54,717 nucleotides of DNA from a virus. Both the position numbers and the translations under genes were made by a program. The first letter of the stretch is position 1. Each line of letters begins with the position of its first letter. The stretch covers positions 1 through 54,717 of IMG/VR virus record IMGVR_UViG_3300025674_000053. One strand, 5' to 3'. Under the pieces are notes generated by a model. It made no database searches, had not been told where the DNA came from, and saw only the letters and a list, made by a program, of their open reading frames with translations. Below, one piece after another: positions 5,449-13,517 of this stretch.

Positions 5449-6176
5449 AAAAGATTCTAATAAACAACAGGGGAGTACTAAAAGACTTAGATTTAATGGC
5501 ACAGCAAGTGCTAAGACATCCGAGTACATTTAGGTACACTCCACCACCAAATGTCAGCATGGCAAGACTTAAACAAGTTATGGATGCAGACGATGGAACA
5601 ATAGAAGAATGTAATGGAGTAGACTATTCAGGTAGGCACTTCCATACACATGAGTATAGATACTATCCAAGTAGAAAAACAGGCGTAAAAACATTTAGTA
5701 AACCAGAGCCATGCACAACTAAGTATAATTTCTTAGGTTGGTTAAGAAAAGCAACCAACAATAAAGCATGGGAAATGGACACTTGGGAAATACAACCAGA
5801 GTATCATGGATGGACTCCATGGCATAGTGGTAAAAACAAACCTATAAATTTTATAAGATTTGTATGGAATTCAGGTGTAGGAGTAACAAATTATGTGTCT
5901 GATGGTAAGCATTATAAATACAGAGATTCTAAGTACACAGGACAAAAGAATTGGAATTGTTTAGTAGGAAAACTAGACGGAAGACAGTACTTATCCGATA
6001 GAAATATTGGTAATCACAAGAGAGTCATTCTACAGTTTAGTTTACCTTCTAAGTACACAGCTACAATGGATGAATTTGTACACATACTGTCAGCAGGAAA
6101 TAAAGAAGAAGCTGCACCAGGAGTACCTACATCTAACTATGAACGTGACATGATGCTAGGTAAATGGACAGCTTAA
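5445..6176 (+). CDS. Hypothetical protein
   Basis: A 243-aa protein overlapping the o-spanin by ATGA. It is rich in aromatic and basic residues (HFHTHEYRYYPSRK, NKAWEMDTWEIQPEYHGW) and has a His-rich centre (HGWTPWHSG). The later part, NFIRFVWNSGVGVTNYV ... NHKRVILQFSLPSKY, looks like a beta-sandwich and is weakly reminiscent of double-stranded beta-helix oxygenases, but no clear HxD...H metal triad is present, so no enzyme is claimed. It may be a virion or host-interaction protein. Confidence 0.6.
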   Translation: MKKILINNRGVLKDLDLMAQQVLRHPSTFRYTPPPNVSMARLKQVMDADDGTIEECNGVDYSGRHFHTHEYRYYPSRKTGVKTFSKPEPCTTKYNFLGWLRKATNNKAWEMDTWEIQPEYHGWTPWHSGKNKPINFIRFVWNSGVGVTNYVSDGKHYKYRDSKYTGQKNWNCLVGKLDGRQYLSDRNIGNHKRVILQFSLPSKYTATMDEFVHILSAGNKEEAAPGVPTSNYERDMMLGKWTA

Positions 6177-6361
6177 AACAACTTTTAACTTTATTATTCT
6201 GGAGGAAAGATTTAAACTCCTCTGCTAAATGGTTTGATAGAAACCAACCAGCACAAGACAGATTCTGGGAGTTGGAAGATTGGAATGAAGAACTTGAGGA
6301 ACGAATAATAAAACTAGAAGATGAACTTAACAATATCAACAATAAAATCAATAGCAAGTAG
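6164..6361 (+). CDS. Small coiled-coil protein
   Basis: A 65-aa protein overlapping the end of the previous gene by 13 nt. Residues 35-62 (FWELEDWNEELEERIIKLEDEL, then NNINNKI) form an acidic coiled coil. The last five residues, KINSK, are identical to the last five of the holin-like gene at 8453-8824, and the two genes share 17 identical bases there. No function is recognised. Confidence 0.55.
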   Translation: MDSLKQLLTLLFWRKDLNSSAKWFDRNQPAQDRFWELEDWNEELEERIIKLEDELNNINNKINSK

Positions 6362-6836
6362 AAATGTATGGAGTGCTGACTGGGGGATGCCTTTTGGTGA
6401 CGCCATACTTTTTTACAAACATGACATAGGTCGTACCGACTATAATCACACTCATCCCGAGTGGAGAAACAATCAAAAAGAAATAATGAAAGAACTTGAC
6501 ATCAGCAATAAAGTGTCAGGTTACAGTAGGGTAATGAAGATTACTTTATATAGATTTACAGAACGAAGTTTCCATCAAGCAATGGGAAGAAAAGCTATTT
6601 ATATATCACTAGGCGAGAATATAATTCTAGGAAGTAAACGTCCTGGACATCACATCTATGGTGAAATGGACAAGGTAAATGCTACTCCTTCTTGGAAAAG
6701 TGATTTTTATGACAAGAAGAAGATATGGAACAGTTATGTAGAAGATGAGGAGTTTGAAGTAGTAGGTAATATGGCTACAACTATGGTATATCCCAAGACA
6801 GGCAATATGTTTATAGAGGTGTGGTATGAGGTATAA
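6321..6836 (+). CDS. Hypothetical protein
   Basis: A 171-aa protein whose ATG lies 41 nt inside the preceding coiled-coil gene. The conserved-looking part begins at residue 16 (VWSADWGMPFGDAILFYKHD), and the N-terminal 15 residues could be replaced by a later start. It contains paired His and Asp residues (HDIGRTDYNHTHPEW) but no pattern I can assign. It overlaps the glycosyltransferase downstream by 11 nt. Confidence 0.55.
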   Translation: MNLTISTIKSIASRNVWSADWGMPFGDAILFYKHDIGRTDYNHTHPEWRNNQKEIMKELDISNKVSGYSRVMKITLYRFTERSFHQAMGRKAIYISLGENIILGSKRPGHHIYGEMDKVNATPSWKSDFYDKKKIWNSYVEDEEFEVVGNMATTMVYPKTGNMFIEVWYEV

Positions 6837-7767
6837 AACAGATTCATTTACAGTTGATGATAAAGACAACGGAGCTTTAGGTCAATCAGAAAAAACATAC
6901 CAACCTATTCACGATGAATACGATAACTCGCACAAAGCTAATAGAGTAGACTCAAAGTATTTAGATGCTACGGGTAGTGATACTACAGTAATACAAGTAC
7001 CAAAATCCAAAGATACAAAAAGGATTCCTGTATTTGTAGGTGCAAGTGACCATCCATGTGATAAGATACAAGAAAAGATACTAGCGTATACACTACATAA
7101 AAATTCTAGTAGACCATTGGACATAACATTTCTAAGACCAAGTATGTTTCCTGGAGTATCTGCATTTGGTTGGGGTACACCTTTTACAGGATTGAGGTAT
7201 GTAATACCAAAACTTATGGGATTTAAGGGAAAAGCTATCTATATGGATATGGACATGATAAACTTTAGAGATATTAGTGATTTTTATGACATAAACTTAT
7301 ATGGTAGACCTTTTGGAATGGTATGGGACGCAAAGATGATGGCAGGAAACAAAAGGGGAAGCTATTGTGATAGTATGATGTTGATGGATTGTGCAAAGAC
7401 ACAAGAATTTTTTGACTGGAATGAAGTTCATTCTTGGGGTGCAGTAACACCAGGCTTTAAGTGGATATTTATGGAAAGACTAAGAGCTAGAGCAAATCCT
7501 AACAATGAAGTAGAGAATATGATGATAACAAGAATAGACTCTAGGTGGAACTGTTTTGATGGGTATATAACAGACAGTCTTTTGAATGAAGACGAAGAAC
7601 AGGACGAGTATAAATTAAATCAGATATTCCATTTACATTTAACAGCACTTAGCTATCAACCATGGCACAGTTCATATTTGATGAGTGCTAAAGCAACGCA
7701 TAAAAGAACAGACATCACAGATTATTGGTGGCAGTTAGTAGATGAGGTAAGAGCCCTTGAAATTTGA
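6826..7767 (+). CDS. Glycosyltransferase, GT-A fold, GT8-like
   Basis: A 313-aa protein. After a 65-residue polar N-terminus comes a GT-A/GT8-type core: RIPVFVGASDHPCDKIQEK as the first strand and helix, ITFLRPSMF, FGWGTPFTGLRYVIPKLM, then KAIYMDMDMINFRDISDFYD with the metal-binding DxD in the usual place. The C-terminal part has His residues (FHLHLTALSYQPWHSS) seen in related enzymes that transfer sugar from a nucleotide-sugar donor. The acceptor is unknown. Several other glycosyltransferases occur in the window. Confidence 0.75.
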   Translation: MRYKTDSFTVDDKDNGALGQSEKTYQPIHDEYDNSHKANRVDSKYLDATGSDTTVIQVPKSKDTKRIPVFVGASDHPCDKIQEKILAYTLHKNSSRPLDITFLRPSMFPGVSAFGWGTPFTGLRYVIPKLMGFKGKAIYMDMDMINFRDISDFYDINLYGRPFGMVWDAKMMAGNKRGSYCDSMMLMDCAKTQEFFDWNEVHSWGAVTPGFKWIFMERLRARANPNNEVENMMITRIDSRWNCFDGYITDSLLNEDEEQDEYKLNQIFHLHLTALSYQPWHSSYLMSAKATHKRTDITDYWWQLVDEVRALEI

Positions 7768-8443
7768 AGAGCTGCTAGGCCCAATGGGTGTTGATAGATT
7801 TTATGAACAATACAAGGGTAAAAAACATTTTATAATTAAATCAAAGACCAGATTTAAAGATTATTTTAGTTGGCACGAGTTCGATAACTACCTCAATCAA
7901 ACAAAGATTGGGCAATGGGATAGAACTCCACAGTTACAGGTAGTTGATGATAAGGGTGGCAAGTGGTGTAAAAAGAAATCCGAGCAACCAAAGACTAGAG
8001 AAGAACTACTTGAGATGTGGAAAAATGGACACAGTTTTATACTAACCATCAGTGAGTTTCTTAATAAACAAATGTGGCAACAATGCCAAGAGTTTGAGAA
8101 ACACTATGGAGTTGGGCAAGCGAATATTTATTGTAGTAATCAAAAGGATGCAAAAACATTTAGTATTCACGCTGACTCTACAGATAACTTTCTTTTTCAT
8201 GTAAGAGGAAAGATACGCTGGTACATATACAAAGAGTTTCATAACAAGGGCATGCCGTACAGACCAGACAGTACAACCTTGTTAGACAGTTTTGTTCTTG
8301 ACGAAGGTGATTTACTTTACATTCCGAAAGGGCAATTCCATAGGGTAGAAACCCTAAGTCCAAGAATATCAATCAGTTTTCACTTTCAAGAGAAAGGGGA
8401 TAAACCTTACAAGAGGAAAGATTGGTACGATTGGAAGCCGTAG
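7757..8443 (+). CDS. JmjC/cupin-type Fe(II)/2-oxoglutarate oxygenase
   Basis: A 228-aa protein read from a TTG that overlaps the glycosyltransferase stop. The jelly-roll core carries a metal triad: His138 and Asp140 in TFSIHADSTDNFLF, and His195 in LLYIPKGQFHRVETLSPRISISFHF. The spacing, the 'GD-L-L-Y-I-P-x-x-x-x-H' motif and the following Ser/Arg strand match the cupin-like JmjC group that includes bacterial ribosomal oxygenases (YcfD/RoxA type) and other protein or nucleotide hydroxylases. The substrate is not identifiable. It is next to a glycosyltransferase, which might suggest a glycan or protein target. Confidence 0.72.
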   Translation: MKFEELLGPMGVDRFYEQYKGKKHFIIKSKTRFKDYFSWHEFDNYLNQTKIGQWDRTPQLQVVDDKGGKWCKKKSEQPKTREELLEMWKNGHSFILTISEFLNKQMWQQCQEFEKHYGVGQANIYCSNQKDAKTFSIHADSTDNFLFHVRGKIRWYIYKEFHNKGMPYRPDSTTLLDSFVLDEGDLLYIPKGQFHRVETLSPRISISFHFQEKGDKPYKRKDWYDWKP

Positions 8444-8452
8444 GAGAATATT

Positions 8453-8824
8453 ATGGCAGACGAGCGATTCAGTGGCGATATGTCACGGAACGAAGTAGAG
8501 ATAGACTTAAGTAAGTTTATGGAACTGGTAACTGAGAACAGTAATCTCAAAGCTGAGATAACAGAACTCAAAGCAAACAAGGAGCCAGACAATCCATGGC
8601 AGCGTTGGATATTCTTATCAAATATGATAGACGCATGGAGAATCTTTCCGAGAGCTTTCTTATCAGTATACATATTCTTACTATACTACGCAACAATGTG
8701 GTTCATGAACTTGGAAGACCCAACACTCGAACAGTCAGGTTTAATATCTGTCATAGTAGGTGCTGGAGCGGCTTGGTTTGGTCTTTATGCTGGTACAGCA
8801 AAAGACAAAATCAATAGCAAGTAA
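8453..8824 (+). CDS. Membrane protein, probable holin
   Basis: A 123-aa protein with a good ribosome binding site (TAGGAG 7 nt before ATG). Residues 1-45 are a charged, partly coiled-coil cytoplasmic segment. Two hydrophobic helices follow at about 65-85 (FPRAFLSVYIFLLYYATMWFM) and 98-115 (GLISVIVGAGAAWFGLYAG), with a short basic tail. I recall similar proteins with DAWRxFPR and VGAGAAWFGLY motifs annotated as holins in marine phages. As the window also has an endolysin and spanins, this is the best holin candidate. Confidence 0.68.
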   Translation: MADERFSGDMSRNEVEIDLSKFMELVTENSNLKAEITELKANKEPDNPWQRWIFLSNMIDAWRIFPRAFLSVYIFLLYYATMWFMNLEDPTLEQSGLISVIVGAGAAWFGLYAGTAKDKINSK

Positions 8825-8826
8825 TC

Positions 8827-8931
8827 ATGAACTCGATGTGGAAACACTTCTGCCGATGGATAAAGGACGTAGTCTACGTGCCTGTCGGTGAGAAGTGTCC
8901 ATATTGTAAGAAATCAGAAAATAATACTTGA
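8827..8931 (+). CDS. Small Cys-pair protein (34 aa)
   Basis: A short frame starting 3 nt after the holin stop. The product is MNSMWKHFCRWIKDVVYVPV followed by a CPYC pair and ending SENNT. The CxxC pair plus an upstream Cys could bind zinc. The TGA stop is part of the -35 box TTGACA of the next promoter, and the coding region covers that promoter's A-rich upstream element. Its size makes the call tentative, but composition and tight spacing resemble a real gene. Confidence 0.5.
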   Translation: MNSMWKHFCRWIKDVVYVPVGEKCPYCKKSENNT

Positions 8932-8956
8932 CATATGGTTATAAATTTAGTATAAT
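8918..8956 (+). promoter_or_regulatory. Promoter for the 8963 operon (leaderless start)
   Basis: AAAATAATAC extension, TTGACA at 8928-8933, 17-bp spacer, TATAAT at 8951-8956. The ATG at 8963 is exactly 7 nt past the -10 box. Confidence 0.88.
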
Positions 8957-8962
8957 ATTCAT

Positions 8963-9121
8963 ATGAAAAATACAGAATACAAAGAACACAGAACTTGTCA
9001 GATGTGGAATGCTGAGACAAAGTCATTTGATGATTGGCATATCGGAGAGTGCGAACACTGCGGAGAAGAACTAGACCATCAGTCTGGCGAATGTCCAAAG
9101 TATAAGTGCTGGATAGCATGA
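8963..9121 (+). CDS. Small zinc-ribbon-like protein (52 aa), leaderless
   Basis: The ATG lies at the predicted transcription start with no room for a ribosome binding site. The product begins MKNTEYKEHRTC and continues with CEHCGEELDHQSGECPKYKC, i.e. Cys13, a CxxC pair and two further Cys. This suits a small zinc-binding fold. It ends in an ATGA overlap with the next gene. No family name can be given. Confidence 0.65.
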   Translation: MKNTEYKEHRTCQMWNAETKSFDDWHIGECEHCGEELDHQSGECPKYKCWIA

Positions 9122-9717
9122 ATCTATTTTATCTTGACGAAGACCTCGACAAGTGCGCTGAGTACCATGTCGACAAGCACATAGTAAAGATGCCTCTCGA
9201 GGCAGCACAACTCTTATGTACTGCGATATGGGTCGATGCAAAGCTAGGCTTTGTTCCTCGTGCATTGGACAAAGAAGAAAGAGAAGTTCTGAATAGTGAG
9301 AAAGCCAAGATTAAACATCTTCCTTTGGAAGAAAGACCACTCACACCATACCTGCCGATGATGTACAATCATCCTTGCACAATATGGGTTCGGTCTAGCT
9401 TGGATAACTTTGAGTGGACTCATTGTTATGCTAACGCACTCAACGATGAGTACCACTATCGTTATGGTAAACAACACAAGTCTATTGTAGAAGTAGTAAA
9501 TAAACTACCCGAACCAAAGAATCTACCTAGACTTGGATTCACAGAGTTCGGACTAGCAATGCCTGATGAACTGAAAGACTACGATAATCCTATACAGAGT
9601 TATCGTGACTACTATCATCTTGACAAAGCTACGTTCGCAGCATGGTCTCACAGAGACAAGCCTTACTGGTGGAATGAAGATTACGCCGACTATGAGGAAA
9701 GGATAACAGCAAAATGA
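9118..9717 (+). CDS. Conserved phage protein, pyrimidine-dimer glycosylase-like family (uncertain)
   Basis: A 199-aa protein starting in an ATGA overlap. The N-terminus NLFYLDEDLDKCAEYHVDKH and the following IVKMPLEAAQLLCTAIW are, as I recall, the signature of a widespread phage and giant-virus family (CAxYHxDKHVVKMxxEtAQLL), with a later NHPCTIWVRSSLDNFEW block. Members are sometimes annotated as pyrimidine dimer DNA glycosylase-like, but no activity is established to my knowledge. The conserved His/Lys/Glu cluster suggests an enzyme. Confidence 0.65.
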   Translation: MNLFYLDEDLDKCAEYHVDKHIVKMPLEAAQLLCTAIWVDAKLGFVPRALDKEEREVLNSEKAKIKHLPLEERPLTPYLPMMYNHPCTIWVRSSLDNFEWTHCYANALNDEYHYRYGKQHKSIVEVVNKLPEPKNLPRLGFTEFGLAMPDELKDYDNPIQSYRDYYHLDKATFAAWSHRDKPYWWNEDYADYEERITAK

Positions 9718-9938
9718 CAGATGATTATTTAGGAGACAACTTAATTAAGTACGAAGTCAATGGTATGTCTATGGTATTTCCAAAAGACATAACAGAAGAA
9801 GAACTACACAAGGCAATTATGAAAAGACTAAACAGTCTATATTTTACTAAAAGACCTATAGTAGTTAGAAAAAGTAATGGGGAAGAATATAAATTACTCA
9901 ATGGCACACGGATGCAGGGTAAAAGACACTCATCATGA
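9714..9938 (+). CDS. Small hypothetical protein
   Basis: A 74-aa protein coupled by ATGA overlaps to both neighbours. It has a predicted alpha/beta start (LIKYEVNGMSMVFPKDITEEE) and a basic C-terminus (KRPIVVRKSNGEEYKLLNGT). No family is recognised. The tight packing from 9118 to 10812 indicates a single translationally coupled unit. Confidence 0.65.
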   Translation: MTDDYLGDNLIKYEVNGMSMVFPKDITEEELHKAIMKRLNSLYFTKRPIVVRKSNGEEYKLLNGTRMQGKRHSS

Positions 9939-10138
9939 ATTTAGAACAATTAATTGCAGTAGCAGAGGAGAAACCACAAGTAATGGGAAAAGCAGAAGTT
10001 ATAAAACAAAATCTGAAAACACAACACGATAAAGTCAGTGCTGAGATTGGTATCCTCGAAAAACAATTAGCAGACAAGAAAGAGTATCTTGCAAAGATTG
10101 AGGGTGGAATAGATGTAGTTGATGAATTACTAAAATGA
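9935..10138 (+). CDS. Small coiled-coil protein
   Basis: A 67-aa protein that is almost wholly helical: residues 20-58 (EVIKQNLKTQHDKVSAEIGI, then LEKQLADKKEYLAKIEGG) have coiled-coil heptads. ATGA overlaps join it to both neighbours. Likely a structural or regulatory adaptor; function unknown. Confidence 0.65.
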   Translation: MNLEQLIAVAEEKPQVMGKAEVIKQNLKTQHDKVSAEIGILEKQLADKKEYLAKIEGGIDVVDELLK

Positions 10139-10812
10139 TAGTAATTGAGGACGATTTCTACCCAAATCCAGATGAGGTGCGTAAGAACGCACTAAATATG
10201 TTTTTTATGCCTGGAGTGAAAGGCAAGAAGGTTATGTTTGCAGGACAGAGGTCTCTTGGCAGTTTTTCTGCACAGAACAGACTATACTGTAAGAATAGAT
10301 TAGAGAAGTTAATAAACAGAAAGATAATACTATTCCCTACCAATAACAGTAACTGTAGCTTTACTCTAGGCAAAGACTTGCATGGACAAGACCATAAGTA
10401 TAGAAATTGGATTCATCAAGATAAAGGCGACCACGAAACAAAGAGAACAAAACATTTGAACTCTCAGATGTTTGCGGCTGTCTGTTATTTGACACCAAAT
10501 AATATAGCACCTTCTTTGAAGTATGGAACAGGACTGTTCACTAATGTAGAAACAGGAAAGAACTGGGCTACTGAAGGCAAAGGTTATGGTAAGTCCTTAA
10601 ATTTTTCAGGAGAGTGGCCAGGTGAGCCAGGGTATGACTTACACACTTACGTAGGTAATATGTATAATAGAATAGTAGTATACCCTGCTACTTACTGGCA
10701 TGCTCCTTACAATGCAGGTTTTGGACATGACAAGTACTCAGGAAGATTAATTCAAGTATTCTTTTTTCACGCAGAGAAAAGCGGAGTAGAAAGAGCATAT
10801 GAGCTTAATTAA
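10135..10812 (+). CDS. Fe(II)/2-oxoglutarate-dependent oxygenase-like protein (DUF6445 type)
   Basis: A 225-aa protein beginning MIVIEDDFYPNPDEVRKNAL, the usual opening of this oxygenase group. The metal triad is visible as His94 and Asp96 in RNWIHQDKGD and His189 in YPATYWHAP. Arg204 in SGRLIQVFFFH is well placed to bind 2-oxoglutarate. The AAVCYLTP and GTGLF segments between them are typical. These enzymes are common in marine phages with unknown substrates; related ones hydroxylate proteins or nucleotides. It overlaps the glycosyltransferase gene downstream by 14 nt. Confidence 0.75.
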   Translation: MIVIEDDFYPNPDEVRKNALNMFFMPGVKGKKVMFAGQRSLGSFSAQNRLYCKNRLEKLINRKIILFPTNNSNCSFTLGKDLHGQDHKYRNWIHQDKGDHETKRTKHLNSQMFAAVCYLTPNNIAPSLKYGTGLFTNVETGKNWATEGKGYGKSLNFSGEWPGEPGYDLHTYVGNMYNRIVVYPATYWHAPYNAGFGHDKYSGRLIQVFFFHAEKSGVERAYELN

Positions 10813-11806
10813 ATTAAATGGCAAAGGCATAAGAGACTTAGAGAAGAATGTACTGCACGAAGAAATAACTAAAAGCGAGAAAAATAAAGAGTGGTTAAAG
10901 TACCATTCAATAGTTCCAAAACTATGGGACAGACCTCGCTTACATTGTTATGCTTACTCTCTCTACGGAGATGAGAAGTACTTAACTTATCTTAGATACT
11001 CTATTATGAGTTTGCGTATGGTACATAATGATGCAAAAATTATAGTTTTTGCAGAAGAAAAGTTATGGGCAAAAGCAAGAGAAGAACTAAAACACTTAAT
11101 ATTTGAACACGATATAATATTTGTAAAAGGTGTTGGTGCTTGTTACAAGCAAGTTCTTGCGTGCCACTACATATTGAAAGACTACAAACACTGTACGATT
11201 TTAGATGCAGACCTTTTCTTTTTAAGCAAGAAGAACGATAGCTTTAGACAGTACTTGAATATTGTAAAAGATTTAATTAACAAGAATCCTAAGTCTTTTG
11301 TGTGGGCATTTGGTAGAAAAGAAACACCAAACGTAAACGATACTGTTATGTATAAGAGAGGTAGAGAGGAGACTCTTTGGCCTCACACTTATATCTGGGA
11401 CATGGAAGAAGAAATGGATATGGATATAGTACAACTTCTGGAAAAGGAGACACTATGGAACATCTCCTATATATTTTCTTTCAGTCCCAAGCAGTTGCAG
11501 TCTGATAAATACAAAGCATGGGCAATGTGGACTATGTTTAATAATAATATGTGTGATGAAACTTGCTGGTGGCTATGGAGTAAGAAGTATAATTGGAAGG
11601 CTTTTTACTGGAATAATGTAAATAAGAATCTTAGTATAGATTCTAAGACACACGAAGGCAAAGAGGTTCATCTATTTCAACCCATGTTTACAGACGAGTT
11701 AGAAAAGAAAATACATAGAAGATACCAAACTTTTATGGCAATACTAGAGATAGAAAATAAATACAAAGAGTTTATACATGAGCGATTACAACACGAACAA
11801 ATTTAA
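10799..11806 (+). CDS. Glycosyltransferase-like protein, GT-A fold
   Basis: A 335-aa protein. The core begins RLHCYAYSLYGDEKYLTYLR and proceeds through NDAKIIVFAEE to HCTILDADLFFL, which contains a DxD metal/nucleotide-sugar motif. The C-terminal half is Trp-rich (WAMWTMFNNNMCDETCWWLW) and ends with HLFQPMF, a His that could complete the metal site. Donor and acceptor are unknown. Four further glycosyltransferase genes are recognised at 6826, 31854, 41531 and 42841, besides the GT29-like gene at 43446. Confidence 0.65.
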   Translation: MSLIKLNGKGIRDLEKNVLHEEITKSEKNKEWLKYHSIVPKLWDRPRLHCYAYSLYGDEKYLTYLRYSIMSLRMVHNDAKIIVFAEEKLWAKAREELKHLIFEHDIIFVKGVGACYKQVLACHYILKDYKHCTILDADLFFLSKKNDSFRQYLNIVKDLINKNPKSFVWAFGRKETPNVNDTVMYKRGREETLWPHTYIWDMEEEMDMDIVQLLEKETLWNISYIFSFSPKQLQSDKYKAWAMWTMFNNNMCDETCWWLWSKKYNWKAFYWNNVNKNLSIDSKTHEGKEVHLFQPMFTDELEKKIHRRYQTFMAILEIENKYKEFIHERLQHEQI

Positions 11807-12095
11807 CGAGGACGAAGCACTCAAAACGCTTCAAACCTATATTGAATCCACATACGATGGACATTATAGTATGAATAAAATACAGTCTACTGAGTTCATA
11901 TTTGACGCAGGGCATGGAGAAGGTTTCTGTTTAGGAAACATAATAAAGTATGCACAGAGATATGGAAAGAAAGAAGGAAAGAACACAGCAGATTTATTAA
12001 AAATTTTACATTACGGAATTATTTTACTAGGGGCAACATATGAGAACGAAAAAACACGAAAATCTTACACAAGCAAATATAACCAAGGTAATTGA
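11778..12095 (+). CDS. DUF3310 family protein
   Basis: A 105-aa protein overlapping the previous gene by 29 nt. The signature HYSMNKIQSTEFIFDAGHGE, then GFCLGNIIKYAQRYGKKEG and ADLLKILHYGIILL, matches DUF3310, a common phage family (pattern QPIExI...F..GNaiKYi.R.gkK). The family is often found with nucleotide metabolism genes and has been called nucleotide kinase-like without proof. Here it precedes an HTH protein. Confidence 0.82.
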   Translation: MSDYNTNKFNEDEALKTLQTYIESTYDGHYSMNKIQSTEFIFDAGHGEGFCLGNIIKYAQRYGKKEGKNTADLLKILHYGIILLGATYENEKTRKSYTSKYNQGN

Positions 12096-12699
12096 GTTAT
12101 TAAACCCTACAGATGGTAGTAAGCCAATCACTAAGAAAGAAGCATGTAGTATACTTAACATAGCTTACAACACAACTAGATTGGGCAACATCATCGCAGA
12201 GTTTCATGAGATGCAAGAGTTCCGTGCAAGAAGAAAAGCACAGAATAGAGGCAAGGCGGCAACGCCACAAGAAATACAAACAACAGTACAAATGTACTTA
12301 GAAGGAGACAATGTCAGTGATATTGCCAAAGCACTATACAGGTCTCCAGCATTTGTAAAAGGTATCATTGATAGAATTGGTGTACCACAAAAATTGGCAA
12401 TGACGGACTATCAGGGGAGAAGAGAGGCTATGCTACCAGAACAATGTGTAGCAGATGAATTTGAACCAGAAGAAAGAGTTTGGGCAATTAGACAGAACTA
12501 TCCAGCGATAGTAAAGCGAGAGTTACAACCTGAACTTGCAGAAGAAAGAGGTTACAAATTATACCTTGTTGACACGATAGAGTGTACACAAGACGACTTA
12601 AAAAATACATACTTCCCACATTTGAGTCATGCAGGAAAGCAATACTGTTTACCAGCATATGATATGGGCAGTCTAAGACATTTACGAGAGTATATGTAA
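12040..12699 (+). CDS. HTH DNA-binding protein
   Basis: A 219-aa protein whose start lies 56 nt inside the DUF3310 gene. Two HTH segments are apparent: residues 29-55 (ITKKEACSILNIAYNTTRLG) and residues 75-115 (TPQEIQTTVQMYLEGDNVSD, then IAKALYRSPAFVKGIIDRIG). The second resembles resolvase/Hin-type HTHs. The C-terminal domain, EERVWAIRQNYPAIVKREL onward, is unassigned. I recall similar proteins in other marine phages annotated only as DNA-binding. No catalytic motif is seen. Confidence 0.65.
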   Translation: MRTKKHENLTQANITKVIELLNPTDGSKPITKKEACSILNIAYNTTRLGNIIAEFHEMQEFRARRKAQNRGKAATPQEIQTTVQMYLEGDNVSDIAKALYRSPAFVKGIIDRIGVPQKLAMTDYQGRREAMLPEQCVADEFEPEERVWAIRQNYPAIVKRELQPELAEERGYKLYLVDTIECTQDDLKNTYFPHLSHAGKQYCLPAYDMGSLRHLREYM

Positions 12700-12710
12700 A
12701 AAGGAAATAT

Positions 12711-12950
12711 ATGGAATATATAATTGCTATGTGGTTTTCTGCGTGGCTAATACAACTGTGGTCAATATTTAGACCAATTTGGTTACTAATACCAAAAGGC
12801 AATATGGTCATGAGACATAAATATATCACTGGAACTGTAATGGCAGTAATGGTATTCGTTTTAGTACCTTTACTATTATTACCAATGATGAGTGATACAC
12901 ATAGATTAAGATTTCAGAATAGTTTTCTGAGAGGATTATTAGGAGAATAA
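12711..12950 (+). CDS. Small membrane protein
   Basis: A 79-aa protein with AAAAAGGAA before the ATG. Two hydrophobic helices are visible: residues 3-27 (YIIAMWFSAWLIQLW, then IWLLIP) and 41-59 (TGTVMAVMVFVLVPLLLLPM), separated by a short basic loop. A second holin or antiholin-like role is conceivable, but it lies far from the lysis genes. Not recognised. Confidence 0.6.
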   Translation: MEYIIAMWFSAWLIQLWSIFRPIWLLIPKGNMVMRHKYITGTVMAVMVFVLVPLLLLPMMSDTHRLRFQNSFLRGLLGE

Positions 12951-12951
12951 T

Positions 12952-13164
12952 ATGGCATACATAGGCAACCCCTATTACGATGCACTTGAAGCAAAGTACA
13001 TAGCACAGATAAAAGAAGCACAAGCAGTATTGCAGACATACTTTCAAAACTCTGTAGGTATCGGAGAACACTCTGATTTATTACCTGAGTTTGATAAGTG
13101 GGTAGAGCAACTTGCAAGTGCAGATGAAAAGCTACAAGCATTGCGCAAGTTACTAAAAAGATGA
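12952..13164 (+). CDS. Small hypothetical protein
   Basis: A 70-aa mainly helical protein with TTAGGAG about 7 nt upstream of its ATG. It starts MAYIGNPYYDALEAKYIAQI and contains an amphipathic C-terminal helix (ASADEKLQALRKLLKR). It overlaps the next gene by ATGA. Function unknown. Confidence 0.6.
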   Translation: MAYIGNPYYDALEAKYIAQIKEAQAVLQTYFQNSVGIGEHSDLLPEFDKWVEQLASADEKLQALRKLLKR

Positions 13165-13517
13165 ATCAATCACTAATCTTAGAAGATGGTGATGTAAAGA
13201 TTGCTGTAGTACGAAACACATACGAAAGAGCTGTGTTTCACTATATGCATGGACTAGACTTTATAGGTTTTGATAACTGGTTAATGGAAGGCAACTTAAA
13301 AAATCAGTTTGAACTATATAAAGAATGTGACCACTTCATAGATTTTAATGATTGGCAGAATGAATTAAAGCTTTTAGACTTACATCCAAAAGATACTTCA
13401 GTTATGGAAGGTCAAGTGGGAATATCTGACTACAAGAACTGGTACACACTAAAGAGCCGACAAGTAATATTCCATCTGTATATGGATGAGATTAAACATT
13501 ACGGGTATAGCTACTAA
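13161..13517 (+). CDS. Hypothetical protein
   Basis: A 118-aa protein in an ATGA overlap with the preceding gene. It is rich in aromatic residues and Asp/Asn (FIGFDNWLMEGNLKNQFELY, FIDFNDWQNELKLLDLHP). No motif is recognised. It is the last gene of the unit started at 8963; its stop lies 10 nt before the -35 box of the next promoter. Confidence 0.6.
   Translation: MNQSLILEDGDVKIAVVRNTYERAVFHYMHGLDFIGFDNWLMEGNLKNQFELYKECDHFIDFNDWQNELKLLDLHPKDTSVMEGQVGISDYKNWYTLKSRQVIFHLYMDEIKHYGYSY

Noticed and set aside
5445-6176. Possible third 2OG oxygenase
   Set aside because: There is a beta-rich, His-containing centre but no HxD...H arrangement with proper spacing, so no enzyme is called.
6345-8824. 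Identical 17-nt gene ends (encoding KINSK-stop) at 6345-6361 and 8808-8824 as a possible recombination or attachment repeat
   Set aside because: Only 17 nt, both within coding ends, with no integrase or other mobile-element feature. Recorded as a curiosity.
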